DNA of 64,000 nucleotides from JAJFUE01 sp041687335. GTDB lineage: Bacteria; Sumerlaeota; Sumerlaeia; MVZB01. The notes below the pieces were generated by a model, which was not told the DNA's origin, searched no databases, and saw nothing but the letters and a program-made list of their open reading frames with translations. Shown here one piece after another: positions 1 through 16,588 of this stretch. The first letter of the stretch is position 1, and each line of letters starts with the position of its first letter. The stretch spans positions 1-64,000 of the forward strand of contig JAWLCE010000009.1 in the NCBI GenBank assembly GCA_041687335.1, given 5' to 3'. A program made the position numbers and the translations under genes.

Positions 1-15
1 GGCCGAACTGATAAA

Positions 16-31
16 CCGGCCCCGCGGCCGG
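16..31. repeat. GC-rich stem-loop upstream of rpoB
   Basis: CCGGCC and GGCCGG arms enclose a 4-base loop about 130 bases before rpoB. There is no T-run, so it is not a clear terminator. It could be an attenuator or a processing hairpin in the leader. Confidence 0.3.
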
Positions 32-159
32 CGCGTCATTCCCCAGCGGAAGAACGCGGCGGATTGACCGGGCGGAACCATCACCTCAAGTTTGGGATGT
101 CAAAATTCCGGGCCAAGGCGCCGACGGCGCGGCGGACCCGGGCGGAGGATCCATCGTTC

Positions 160-4239
<4,080 letters not shown>

Positions 4240-4253
4240 TATCGCGAATGGTG

Positions 4254-4342
4254 ATGTAAAACCGGGCATTGAAAATTTGGACGGGGCCGCCACCGGTCGC
4301 GGCCAGGCCCACCGGGGCCCGACTCCAAATGACGTTTTACAT
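4254..4342 (+). promoter_or_regulatory. nested inverted repeats in the rpoB-rpoC spacer
   Basis: Three nested complementary pairs sit in this spacer. ATGTAAAAC (4254-4262) pairs with GTTTTACAT (4334-4342). ATTTGGA (4275-4281) pairs with TCCAAAT (4324-4330). GGCCGC (4285-4290) pairs with GCGGCC (4299-4304). The transcript could fold into one long interrupted hairpin just before the rpoC ribosome-binding site. No T-run follows it. A role in RNA processing or attenuation is inference. Confidence 0.5.
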
Positions 4343-4381
4343 GCATATTGAAAAATACGGATACAAGAGGGGTTTTTAACC

Positions 4382-8662
<4,281 letters not shown>

Positions 8663-8691
8663 CGTAGCGCGGGTAGATTGATCAAAGCAAG

Positions 8692-8730
8692 GCCGGAGCG
8701 GGGGCAAGCCTCCTCTCCGGCTTTTTTTTT
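8692..8730 (+). terminator. Rho-independent terminator of rpoBC
   Basis: The stem GCCGGAG (8692-8698) / CTCCGGC (8715-8721) is followed at once by nine T residues. It lies between rpoC and the convergent lgt gene. Confidence 0.92.
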
Positions 8731-8760
8731 GATGAGGGGGACTGTCGGCGCGCCTTGGGG

Positions 8761-9702
8761 TCAGCGGCGGCGGGCGGGTCGCCTGGTTGATTTCAGCCGC
8801 GCCGGCTGGGGCGCCTCAGGGGCGGGCGGTGCCGTATCAACCGCCTCCAGGCTGTGGTTGCGTCGTGCGAACCATAAAGCCAAGGCGCCAGCAAGCATCA
8901 GAAGCGAGATGAGCTGCCCGGTCGAGATAAGACCGCCCAGCCAGAGTCCTCGCTCAATGTCATCACGGATGAATTCGACTCCGAAGCGCAGCAGGGCATA
9001 AAGGCCCAGGTAAAGCGCCGCGACCTGACCGGAGAACCGCCGCCGCGACCAAACCCATAGCAGCAAGCCGAAGATCGCCAAGTTTCCCGCCGATTCGAGC
9101 AGTTGCACCGGCAACACCGGCAGGGGCGCTGAGGCGTTGTGAGCAATCAGGCCCCGCTCGACCTGTTCGGAAAAGGCGAAATTGAACATCTCATGGGGAC
9201 GGCCGGCATCGTCGCGCACCAGCGGGAACTGGACGGCAAAACGCTCAAGAATCGGGTGATCATGGCCGGGGCCGCAGGTCAGGCCGAAGCAGCAGCCGGC
9301 GAGGAAGCAGCCGATTCGGCCAAAGGCATGGCCCAAGGCCAGCGCGGGGGCGGCGATGTCGGCGGCCTCGAACAGCGGCACGCGCTGGCGGCGGACGTAC
9401 CAGACGCAGGCGGCGATGGCCAGCAGCGCCCCGCCCTGAAAAACGAACCCGCCGCGCGAAAAAATTGCTTCGGCGGGATGGTTGATGAAGTGGGGCAGGT
9501 TAACAAGGACATAGAGCAGGCGCGCGCCGATCAGGCCGGCAACCAGCGCGACCATGGCCAGGTCCTGAAAAAATTCGGGGGGAAAGCCGCGGCGGCGCGC
9601 CAGGCGGCCAGCCACGAAGATGGCTCCCAGCATGCCAATGACGATCATCAGGCCATAGCTGCCGACGGTGAAATCACCGATGTGGAAGAGAACAGGATGC
9701 AT
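8761..9702 (-). CDS. lgt: prolipoprotein diacylglyceryl transferase
   Basis: Lgt is an integral membrane enzyme that moves diacylglycerol from phosphatidylglycerol onto the lipobox cysteine of prolipoproteins. The product is 313 aa, the family length, with about seven hydrophobic segments. The signature HAFGRIGCFLAGC spans residues 125-137 and contains the essential Arg. LLRFGVEFIR near the C-terminus fits the second conserved Arg site. The position matching E. coli His103 in the GxxFHGG motif is Gln here (GFVFQGG, residue 89). That is unusual but may be a tolerated family variant. Substrates exist in this window: the lipobox proteins at 22621 and 36015. The gene is convergent with rpoC. Confidence 0.95.
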   Translation of the reverse strand: MHPVLFHIGDFTVGSYGLMIVIGMLGAIFVAGRLARRRGFPPEFFQDLAMVALVAGLIGARLLYVLVNLPHFINHPAEAIFSRGGFVFQGGALLAIAACVWYVRRQRVPLFEAADIAAPALALGHAFGRIGCFLAGCCFGLTCGPGHDHPILERFAVQFPLVRDDAGRPHEMFNFAFSEQVERGLIAHNASAPLPVLPVQLLESAGNLAIFGLLLWVWSRRRFSGQVAALYLGLYALLRFGVEFIRDDIERGLWLGGLISTGQLISLLMLAGALALWFARRNHSLEAVDTAPPAPEAPQPARLKSTRRPARRR

Positions 9703-9830
9703 GGGCAGGGCCTTGGTTTAGCTCGGCGGGCGCGAGGCCTGCGTTATTTAACCATGCGGAACAAGGAATTCCATGTTTTTCACGAAAAGCCGGCGCGGCA
9801 GCGCGGCCAGCGGCCGCAACCAAACAGAAT

Positions 9831-9870
9831 TGAACCGCAAAGACGCAGAGGACGCCAAGGAAGCGCAGAG
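9831..9870. repeat. dispersed 40-base intergenic repeat, copy 1
   Basis: The copy begins TGAACCGCAAAGACGCAGAG. It aligns end to end with 23278-23317, with about five mismatches in 40. It lies between lgt and the AMMECR1 gene and matches no coding frame of its neighbours. Confidence 0.6.
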
Positions 9871-9913
9871 TAATCAGGCCCGCAGCCAAAGATTGGATTT
9901 GTGTGGCAGGGGC

Positions 9914-10492
9914 TTAAATCTGGGCGACGCCGAGGCTGTCGATGAGCTCGGTATGGAAGGCGCGCAGGCGGCACTGCTCGAGTGGGATGTGGGGAGCGAT
10001 GCCAGCCTTGCGGTAGAGCTGGGCGAGGAAGGCGGGGGCATCCCAGCCGTGGTCGGCGGCGACCTCGGGCAGCAGCAGGCCGCGTCGGGCGGCGTGCTCG
10101 ATCAGCAGGCCGTCGCGGCCGATGCGGATGTCGTCCGGTCCGTCGATTGTCCGCAGCGGGCCCAGCACCGAGATTTTGACGCGCACCTCGCCAAGTTCGT
10201 CGCACTGGATCGGTTCGAAGCGGGAGTCAAAGCGGGCGGCGCGCCAAGAGCAGCGCGCGACGACGCGGGCAAGTGGGGTTTCGGCACCAAGTTCACCCAG
10301 GCAGCCGCGCAACTGGTCGGCGACGTAGATGGTGACAAATGCCGCGGCGGGACGGGCCAGCGGCGGGTGGATGGCAAGCAAGGCCTCAGCCAGATCCAGC
10401 TCCTCGTTGGAGCCATCGCCGGCGGCGGCGGCCACGGCCACGGCGTTCAAGGCCAAATCGATGAGGGCCTGACGGCAGATAGCATCGAACAT
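9914..10492 (-). CDS. AMMECR1-domain protein (AmmeMemoRadiSam system protein A family)
   Basis: The 192-aa product carries the AMMECR1 hallmark LRGCLG, preceded by a typical FVTIYVADQ strand and followed by the VRVKISVLGPL and IGRDGLLIE words. The family is conserved from bacteria to humans and its biochemical role is unsettled. In many bacteria it is linked to a MEMO-like protein and a radical SAM enzyme, neither of which is visible here. ATG 10492 is preceded by GAGGTG at good spacing and lies 20 bases after the stop of the upstream gene. An in-frame TTG at 10516 would instead overlap that stop. The gene probably shares a transcript with the amidase-like gene upstream. Confidence 0.85.
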   Translation of the reverse strand: MFDAICRQALIDLALNAVAVAAAAGDGSNEELDLAEALLAIHPPLARPAAAFVTIYVADQLRGCLGELGAETPLARVVARCSWRAARFDSRFEPIQCDELGEVRVKISVLGPLRTIDGPDDIRIGRDGLLIEHAARRGLLLPEVAADHGWDAPAFLAQLYRKAGIAPHIPLEQCRLRAFHTELIDSLGVAQI

Positions 10493-10512
10493 GTCGCACC
10501 TCGTTGGGCGGG

Positions 10513-11832
10513 TCAAAAGCGAACCTGTTCCATGCCCGCCGAATAGCCTGCGACGGCATCGGCCAGCGCGCGCGCCAGGGTGTCGAAGCGATCTGCATCC
10601 AGCAGCCCGTCGGGAACCGGCATGAGCAGGGCGGTGGAGGGGGCATCGACGCGGCGCAGCAGGTATGAGGGGGCGAGCTCGTAGTTGATCGGCGACTGGC
10701 TGTATTGCCGGGCCAATTCAGCGCGCAGCAGGGAGCCCAGCGCCAGCGAGTGAAACTCATGGGCGCGGTAGCGCGAGGCGGCGGGATCACCGCCGCCGGG
10801 ATGGCGTTCCTCGTCGGGCCAGAGTGCCGAACTGACGACCCAGACGGCGAGGGGAGTGGATTCGGCATTCTGGTCCGCGGGCAGGGCGGTCAGGTCGATG
10901 GCCAACTGGGGACGCCAGCTTTCGATGTCGCTGATGGTGGTGGAGTGGGTGCGCATGGCGGGGGCGATCACCATGACGCGGCAGACGGCGCCGATCAACC
11001 GCTGCTCGATGCGCTCGGCGGCGCGGCGCGCCGCCTCCTCGAGCGGCTGGTCGCAGGTCAGGAGAATGCGGCGCGGGAGCTCGCGATGGGCCAGGTCGGC
11101 CAATTGCGACCAGCTCAGGCCGAGCGAACCAGTCAGCGAGGGGGGCGGCTGGAGCTCGAGCTGGGTGGAGGGTTCCGCGATTGGGGACTGGGTGCGCGGC
11201 AGGCTCGGCATCACGGCTACGGCCGGCTCTGGTGGCGTATCAGGTTGTGGGGTGGCGATCGGTGTGGGGTCTGGTTCTGTGAGGGGGGGCGTGGGCTCGC
11301 TGGGCGGGGTCGGGATTGGGGTTGGGATCGGGGTGGCCTGCGGGCCAAGCAGCCCGGTCGGGATCGAGGGGCCGGCCGGGGCGGCGGGTTGAGGCGTGGG
11401 CTCATCCTGGGTGACGTCGATGCGAAGTTCCTCGAGCAGGTGCAGCACGGTCGGCTCGGGCACCAGGACGCGACCCTCGCGGATCAGCAGCGGACGGGCG
11501 GTGCCGGCCTGTCGGCCGTCGATGTTGATGAGGGCGCGACGGGCGTAGACTTCGATGCGCTTGCCGTTGGCTTCGATGCGCATGATTTCGCGCAAGGGAT
11601 CAAAGCCGCCTTGGGCGTCGGGGAAGAAATGCTGGATGACGCCGAGCAGGCGCTGCATGACGACATAGTCGGCGCCGCCCTCATTGATCAATGTCAGGGT
11701 GAGGTCGGCGGGCTCGGCGGGGCCGGCGGGGCCGGGCGGTTGAGCGTGCGGGGCGAAAGCCGCCAGCATGAGCGCGGCAACCGAAAGTGCGACAAGGCCT
11801 CGGCTGATCAGATTCGGGTATTGAGAGATCAT
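10513..11832 (-). CDS. secreted amidase-like protein with stalk domain; catalytic residues apparently lost
   Basis: This 439-aa protein has a signal peptide (hydrophobic core at about 11-27). A domain at about 40-140 resembles the copper-amine-oxidase-N / stalk folds attached to cell-wall amidases. A Pro/Thr-rich linker spans about 142-235 (PTPIPTPIPTPPSEP and similar). The C-terminal domain follows the periodicity of Amidase_3 N-acetylmuramoyl-L-alanine amidases, with an SLALGSLLRAELAR helix, SYLLRRVDAPSTALLMPVP, and LADAVAGY at the end. The zinc-ligand words GHGG and SIHAN cannot be found. A degenerate, non-catalytic amidase is my reading. A distinct wall-binding protein is the alternative. 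Confidence 0.6.
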   Translation of the reverse strand: MISQYPNLISRGLVALSVAALMLAAFAPHAQPPGPAGPAEPADLTLTLINEGGADYVVMQRLLGVIQHFFPDAQGGFDPLREIMRIEANGKRIEVYARRALINIDGRQAGTARPLLIREGRVLVPEPTVLHLLEELRIDVTQDEPTPQPAAPAGPSIPTGLLGPQATPIPTPIPTPPSEPTPPLTEPDPTPIATPQPDTPPEPAVAVMPSLPRTQSPIAEPSTQLELQPPPSLTGSLGLSWSQLADLAHRELPRRILLTCDQPLEEAARRAAERIEQRLIGAVCRVMVIAPAMRTHSTTISDIESWRPQLAIDLTALPADQNAESTPLAVWVVSSALWPDEERHPGGGDPAASRYRAHEFHSLALGSLLRAELARQYSQSPINYELAPSYLLRRVDAPSTALLMPVPDGLLDADRFDTLARALADAVAGYSAGMEQVRF

Positions 11833-12381
11833 GATTCAGGTCTTTGGCCGCCGGTGGGCGGCAGGGATGCGAAAAGGTTAAAAAAGGGGCTTGACAATTC
11901 GTTCGGCTCTGCTATAAATCAACTCAGATTTAAACAGCAATACAAGATATGGTAGCTCAGCGGCCATGTCAAAGGAGAACCAAAGGCTACACAGTTTGCT
12001 CCAGGAGAGGGCCGAAGTTCCTGTTGTTCTGCTCCCGTTGGTCAACCTGGTCGGTCGGTCCGAAGCCTCCCGGGGTATGGGGGCGGCCTGAAAGCGCGGG
12101 ATTGGGATCCTGCCTCCCAAACATCCCACCTCTCAGAGCCTGCCAACCAATGCTTGAGAAACCGTGGCTCATTGTCCGTCGCCATCCCCCGCGCGGCGGG
12201 TGATCGATGGGCCGCCCCCCGGTCCCGCTCAGGCCGTCCCCAACAATTTGTTTCCGCCCCACCCCCCGCCATCATAAGTCCGCAGCCGGTCTGATCCAAT
12301 CGAAAAACAGTTGCCCCGCGCGGCGGGGCGGCGGATAATTCATTTCACACGACGCGCAATGGCAGGACGAGGGCGCGGGGG
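11833..12381. other. 550-base stretch without a convincing protein gene
   Basis: It holds a strong plus-strand promoter (11891-11918). Local hairpins include TTGGGA/TCCCAA at 12103-12120 and TCTCA/TGAGA at about 12131-12158. A 41-codon open frame starts at ATG 11965 without a good ribosome-binding site. It does not match tRNA, tmRNA, RNase P or SRP RNA hallmarks. Confidence 0.5.
11891..11918 (+). promoter_or_regulatory. sigma-70 type promoter
   Basis: TTGACA (11891-11896), 16 bases, then TATAAA (11913-11918). It points away from the amidase-like gene, and the first plausible gene downstream starts some 460 bases on. This suggests a long leader or a non-coding RNA. Confidence 0.6.
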
Positions 12382-12669
12382 ATGCCGGTTGCATTGACAA
12401 TTCAGGCGGGCGGGGTGACCAGCAGCTTCACGTTTGGCGTGGGCTGGGGGTTGAGCCGGCTGCAAGCGGCCCGTACGGCGCCATCGCCTCGGATGGACGC
12501 GCGGGCGCGCGTGATCGATGTCAAACCCGCCGCCGCCCCACCGTCGCGACCCGCAGTGGTGGGGCAAAAGAAGGTTATTGGCTACCTGGCCCCCGCCCGC
12601 ACCGGCGAAGCCCCGCGACTGCTCTACGATTCGATCCCCCTCGGCCAGCACATGGATATCGCAATCTAG
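12382..12669 (+). CDS. hypothetical protein, 95 aa
   Basis: The family is not recognised. ATG 12382 is preceded by GAGGG (12369-12373) at eight bases. Third codon positions are strongly G/C, as in the surrounding real genes. The product has no signal peptide or membrane segment. It has a basic, Ala/Pro-rich middle and ends LGQHMDIAI. An antisense frame covers the same bases, so a false positive is possible. It could be the product of the transcript starting near 11925. Confidence 0.4.
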   Translation: MPVALTIQAGGVTSSFTFGVGWGLSRLQAARTAPSPRMDARARVIDVKPAAAPPSRPAVVGQKKVIGYLAPARTGEAPRLLYDSIPLGQHMDIAI

Positions 12670-12681
12670 AGCAGTTACCAA

Positions 12682-12727
12682 AAGTCTTCACCGTTTGCAG
12701 CCGGCTGTGAGCGGCGGCTGAAGACTT
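12682..12727. repeat. inverted repeat after the 95-aa gene
   Basis: AAGTCTTCA (12682-12690) and TGAAGACTT (12719-12727) are perfect 9-base arms, extended inward by CAGCCG/CGGCTG. Only a short T-run follows on the minus strand. It is possibly a weak transcription end between the convergent genes at 12382 and 12850. Confidence 0.4.
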
Positions 12728-12849
12728 CCTCAATACTCGGAATAGCGCTGCTATGCCTGCGCTTGCGGAACCCTTGATCCTTGCTCTCGCTCGACCGCGA
12801 TTCGGCACTTCCTTTTGGCAACAGCTCTAGCAAACCCATCAATTTTGGC

Positions 12850-14682
12850 TCAGCTTGAAGTGTCGGGTGCGAGGTGGGCGCGGTCGGCGTCGCCCATCTG
12901 GATGCGCCGGTCGGGGAAAAGTTCGCGCCAGCGGTTTTGCACGCGGTCGGCGACGGCGGGGTCCGACATCACCTCGCCGGGATACCATGGTTTCATGCGG
13001 GCGTCGATGAGGACAGGACCGCGCCGGATGATCTGGTTGCGGCGGATTTCACTGGCGGCGCAGTGAAGATCGGCGGCCGGCTCGAAGCGCGTGAAGGTCG
13101 TCCAGAGGAAATTGGTCGCCGAGGCGGTGGCGCGGGCGGGGGTGTCGGTCAGGACCACCAGCGGCCAATCGGCCAGTTCGGGGGCGCGGGCGAGGGTGGC
13201 GGCGAAGGCAGGGTCCTCGGCAAAGGTGGGGCCGCCGATGGCGAGACAGCCGCCGCAGAAGACGCGGGGGTCGCGCGCGCCGGCGGGGGGAGCGCCCTGC
13301 CATTGGCGCGGCAGCTCGCGCCACGGCTCGCCCACGCCCAGCATGACGCCCTTGCTGCCCCGGTTAACCTCGGGGCCGGTGTAGTCGAGCGTGTCCATCG
13401 CGAGGTTGCCGAAGACATAGAGGTCGGTCTCGGGGTGAAAGCGCGCGAGCAGGTGTTCGAGCAGGCGTGGGAAGTCCTTGAGGTCGAGCGGGGTATCGAC
13501 CGCGAGCAGGAACTTGGTCAGGCTGAGCTGGCCCTCGCCGAGGATGCGGAAGGCGGAGGCCATCGCCTCGCGGCCGTAGCGTTCGCGCACGACGGCGGCC
13601 GCCAGCGAGTGGAAGCCGGTCTCGCCGTAGCTCCAGAGGTCGCGCACGGCGGGCATAACCAGCGGGAAAAGCGGCGCGAGCAGGCGCTGGAGGTATTCGC
13701 CGATGTAGTAGTCCTCCTGGCGCGGCTTGCCGACGACGGTGGCGGGGTAGATGGCATCCTTGCGGTGGAAGACGGCGTCGCAGCGGAAGACGGGGTAATC
13801 GTGGCGCAGCGAGTAGTAGCCGTAATGGTCGCCGAAGGGCCCCTCGGGGCGGCGCTCACGGGGCGCGACGTGGCCAACGAGTGCAAACTCGGCCTCGGCC
13901 GCCAGCGGCAGCGGTCCGGCGGGGTTGCGCGCCAGCGCCAGCCGCTCGCCGAGCAGCAGTGAGCCGAGCAGCAGCTCACCGACGCCCTCGGGCAGGGGCG
14001 CGATGGCGGCCAAGATCAGCGCGGGCGGGCCGCCCAGAAAGACGTTGACCGGCAGGGCGACGCCGCGGGCCTCGGCCTCGGCATAGTGGAATCCGCCGCC
14101 CTTGCCGATCTGCCAGTGCATGCCGGCGGAGGCGTCATCGAAGCGCTGCATGCGGTAGATGCCCAGGTTGTGGCGGCCATCGGCGGGTGATTCGGTGTAG
14201 ACCAGCGGCAGGGTGAGGAAGGGGCCGCCATCCTCGGGCCAGCTTGTGGTCAAGGGGATTTCGGTGAGGCGCGGGGCGGGCATGCGCTGCTCGAGCACCG
14301 GACCGCGACGCCGGCGGCGGAGGCCGACGCGCAGGCCCTGCAAGAGGAAATCCCGCGCCTGCCAGAGGCGGCCGGGCGTCGGCGGCATCAGCTCGTGGGC
14401 GAGGCGCGCGGCGTCCTCGACGAAGTTCAGTGGTCGGCGGCCGAAGGCCAGTTCGGCGCGGGTGGTGGTGCCGAAGAGGTTGCTGGCGACGGGGAAGCGG
14501 CTGCCGATGACATTGCGGAACAACAGCGCGGGTCCATCGGCGGCGGCGATGCGCCGGTGGATTTCGGCCAGTTCGAGGTTGGGGTCGACCGGGGCGTCGA
14601 TCTGGATTAGCTCGCCGTGCGCGCGCAGCAGCTCGAGGAAGCGGCGCAGATCGCGAATGGGTTTGGCGGAAGCTACAGGCAT
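12850..14682 (-). CDS. UbiD family decarboxylase
   Basis: The protein is a 610-aa member of the UbiD / 3-octaprenyl-4-hydroxybenzoate carboxy-lyase family. These are prenylated-FMN enzymes that reversibly decarboxylate aromatic or unsaturated acids. The motif EGPFGDHYGYYS carries the acidic residue of the conserved catalytic region, and the N-terminus FLELLRAHGELIQI is typical. At 610 aa it is longer than the usual ~480-500, with extra sequence mainly in the middle. The prenyl-FMN partner UbiX is not in the window, so a menaquinone or ubiquinone role cannot be assigned. Neighbouring genes do not suggest a pathway. Confidence 0.85.
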   Translation of the reverse strand: MPVASAKPIRDLRRFLELLRAHGELIQIDAPVDPNLELAEIHRRIAAADGPALLFRNVIGSRFPVASNLFGTTTRAELAFGRRPLNFVEDAARLAHELMPPTPGRLWQARDFLLQGLRVGLRRRRRGPVLEQRMPAPRLTEIPLTTSWPEDGGPFLTLPLVYTESPADGRHNLGIYRMQRFDDASAGMHWQIGKGGGFHYAEAEARGVALPVNVFLGGPPALILAAIAPLPEGVGELLLGSLLLGERLALARNPAGPLPLAAEAEFALVGHVAPRERRPEGPFGDHYGYYSLRHDYPVFRCDAVFHRKDAIYPATVVGKPRQEDYYIGEYLQRLLAPLFPLVMPAVRDLWSYGETGFHSLAAAVVRERYGREAMASAFRILGEGQLSLTKFLLAVDTPLDLKDFPRLLEHLLARFHPETDLYVFGNLAMDTLDYTGPEVNRGSKGVMLGVGEPWRELPRQWQGAPPAGARDPRVFCGGCLAIGGPTFAEDPAFAATLARAPELADWPLVVLTDTPARATASATNFLWTTFTRFEPAADLHCAASEIRRNQIIRRGPVLIDARMKPWYPGEVMSDPAVADRVQNRWRELFPDRRIQMGDADRAHLAPDTSS

Positions 14683-14782
14683 GGGAACCCGGTCAATGAG
14701 CTACATCTGGACCGCAGGGCAGCGAGTTCAGTTTGAAGGTGAGCCACATAAAGCGAGGCGATGGCCGGGATGGTTCACGCCA

Positions 14783-14802
14783 AAACGCCAAGGTGCCAAG
14801 GC
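14783..14802. repeat. dispersed 20-base repeat, copy 1
   Basis: AAACGCCAAGGTGCCAAGGC is repeated exactly at 28942-28961. It lies between the UbiD and HisN-like genes. Confidence 0.55.
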
Positions 14803-14834
14803 CGGGGGTGAACGCAGCGAACCCCCGGTCGAGT

Positions 14835-15653
14835 TCAGGCCTCGGGCTGGGGCTGGTCCACGAGCAACTCGTCCAGGCGCGCGAGGGCGAGCAACTGGTC
14901 GTGCAGGATGCCATTGGTGGCCAAGCCGCTGGCGGCCAAAGCATCGACCTCGCCCTCGAGCGAGGTAAAGCGCCCGCCGGCCTCGGTCAGGATCGGCACC
15001 ATCGGGGCGACATCCCAAGCCGAGAGCTTGGGATCGATCATGGCCTCGGCGCGGCCGCTGGCCACCATCATGTAGCCGAAGCCGTCACCCCAGGTGCGGG
15101 CGAAATGAAGTTTGCCCAGCAGCTCATGAGTGAAGCGGGGACGGCGCGCGGCCAGATGGCTCCAGTCGGTGGTATGCACGCGCGCGCGGGCGAAATCGCC
15201 GACGGTGCTGACATGCGTTGGACGACCGTTGAGGGTGCAGCCGAGGCCGGTGGCTGCGGCGACCAGATCATCGCTTGGGGGGTTGTAGATCACGCCCAGG
15301 TGCGGGGTGTCCTCGTGCATGAGTGCCACCAGGACCGTGTAGAGCGGCACGCCGTGGATGAAGGACTGGGTGCCATCGATGGGGTCGAGGATCCAGCGCC
15401 ACGAGGAGCCGGCGTTGACTTGGCCCAGCTCCTCACCGAGGATGCCATGGTTGGGGAACTGGTCGCGGATGCGCTGGATCAGGTGCTGCTCGGTCTCGCG
15501 GTCGGCGATGGTGACGGGGGAATCGTCGCTCTTGCGCTCGATCTCGATGACCGTGCGGAAATATTGCAGGGTGATGCGTCCGGCTTCGCGGGCGATCTCG
15601 CTGGCGAAATCAAGGTATGTCTTCAATTCGGTGGAGGAGGGTTGGCTATTCAT
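14835..15653 (-). CDS. hisN: inositol-monophosphatase family phosphatase, HisN-like (probable histidinol-phosphatase)
   Basis: The enzyme is Mg-dependent and 272 aa long. It has GEELG (the metal-binding Glu pair), DPIDGTQSFIHG (the metal-binding Asp pair) and the C-terminal SAWDVAPMVPILTEAGG. The TWGDGFGYMMVASGRAEAMID stretch is nearer to HisN-type histidinol-phosphatases than to inositol or CysQ phosphatases. hisC, in the same pathway, lies 45 kb away, so the genes are not clustered. ATG 15653 follows GGAG at nine bases. An in-frame TTG at 15683 would add ten residues without support. Inositol phosphate as the substrate remains possible. Confidence 0.8.
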   Translation of the reverse strand: MNSQPSSTELKTYLDFASEIAREAGRITLQYFRTVIEIERKSDDSPVTIADRETEQHLIQRIRDQFPNHGILGEELGQVNAGSSWRWILDPIDGTQSFIHGVPLYTVLVALMHEDTPHLGVIYNPPSDDLVAAATGLGCTLNGRPTHVSTVGDFARARVHTTDWSHLAARRPRFTHELLGKLHFARTWGDGFGYMMVASGRAEAMIDPKLSAWDVAPMVPILTEAGGRFTSLEGEVDALAASGLATNGILHDQLLALARLDELLVDQPQPEA

Positions 15654-15768
15654 GGGGCACGACTCCGCGATGAGGTATGGCAACTGGAGGTCCTGGACCT
15701 TGATTCATTGTTGCCATGGAGGAGTCACGTTTGCAAAGAAACAAACAAATTGGGGGCAGGCAAAAAAA

Positions 15769-16014
15769 TCAGGAGGGCGAATGGGGTTGGAAGATGTGCC
15801 ACAGGCGGCTGAGCCAATGGGCGCCGGCGGGGCGGGCGATGGCCGCGGGTTGGGCGGCGGATTCCTTCCGGCGCTGAATACGGCCGATTTCGTAGCGATA
15901 GCACTCGTCGCAGTAGCCGTGAGTGATCGTCTCGTTCTGGAGCTGGCTCAGACGCGGGAAGACCCAGCGTTCGTTATGCCAAATGCGTTGACACTTGCAA
16001 CATTGACGCAACAT
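15769..16014 (-). CDS. small zinc-ribbon protein, 81 aa
   Basis: The start MLRQCCKCQRIW gives a CxxC, and ITHGYCDECYRYEI gives a second CxxC about 30 residues later. Together they form a four-Cys zinc ribbon. The C-terminal 35 residues are basic and low in complexity. Short proteins with the ITHGYC-x-x-C wording occur widely and are often uncharacterised. It is divergent from mcsB across a 570-base gap. It is not McsA, because it is too short and lacks the UVR motif. Confidence 0.7.
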   Translation of the reverse strand: MLRQCCKCQRIWHNERWVFPRLSQLQNETITHGYCDECYRYEIGRIQRRKESAAQPAAIARPAGAHWLSRLWHIFQPHSPS

Positions 16015-16588
16015 AACCAGATACCTCCGCCCGATGGAATATCAGAGCATGATTGGTGCCGATTGATGCGACGGGGGCGCTTTGGTGTCTTTACTGTTGA
16101 TTTCAAATGAGTTAGGCTTGGTATCGGGTGGTGTCGGCAGATGTGCCGGATTTCTCGCACTCGTGTTGAAGCGCGCGCGCTTTTTCTCAGAATGACAGGC
16201 CAAGCTGTCGCGCGGGTGCGTAAACCGGACAATTTGGAACCATCAGGTGCAGCAGCAGCCTTGGGCATATCTCCCATGCTATCGAGGGTGAACCCTGAAG
16301 CCAAGGTGAAGGATCCTCCTTCGAAGGGGGATACATCGTAAGTTGCTGGTGGGTCGCATTGAACCAGTCGACCCCAAGATTTACGGAATGCGGATTTGGC
16401 TTGGGTTGGATCGCGTGAGAAAGAAGGGAGGTAATCAGAGGTGTTTGGCTGAGATTTTAAGGGATTTTCCGGGGGAGGATGGGGATAATGCAGGATCGCC
16501 TGCGTGCCTTGGGAAACGGTATAGTTATCGCTACATCAAAAGGCGGGCGGGCAAATCGTCCACTCGTTAGCGAATCAGGGGAGTAGGG
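16015..16588. other. 574-base intergenic region before mcsB
   Basis: It contains only short open frames without ribosome-binding sites or recognisable products. Base composition is lower in GC than the genes around it. In Firmicutes this is where mcsA would sit, but I see no zinc-finger or UVR words in any frame. It probably holds divergent promoters for the zinc-ribbon gene and mcsB. Confidence 0.5.

Noticed and set aside
11941..12010. tRNA-like GGTAGCTCAGCGG word
   Set aside because: The D-arm is not closed by a GAGC partner. No T-arm (GGTTCGAATCC-like) or acceptor stem follows.
16141..16570. Two short plus-strand frames before mcsB as a possible mcsA
   Set aside because: No CxxC zinc fingers and no UVR motif. 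Low coding quality and no ribosome-binding site.
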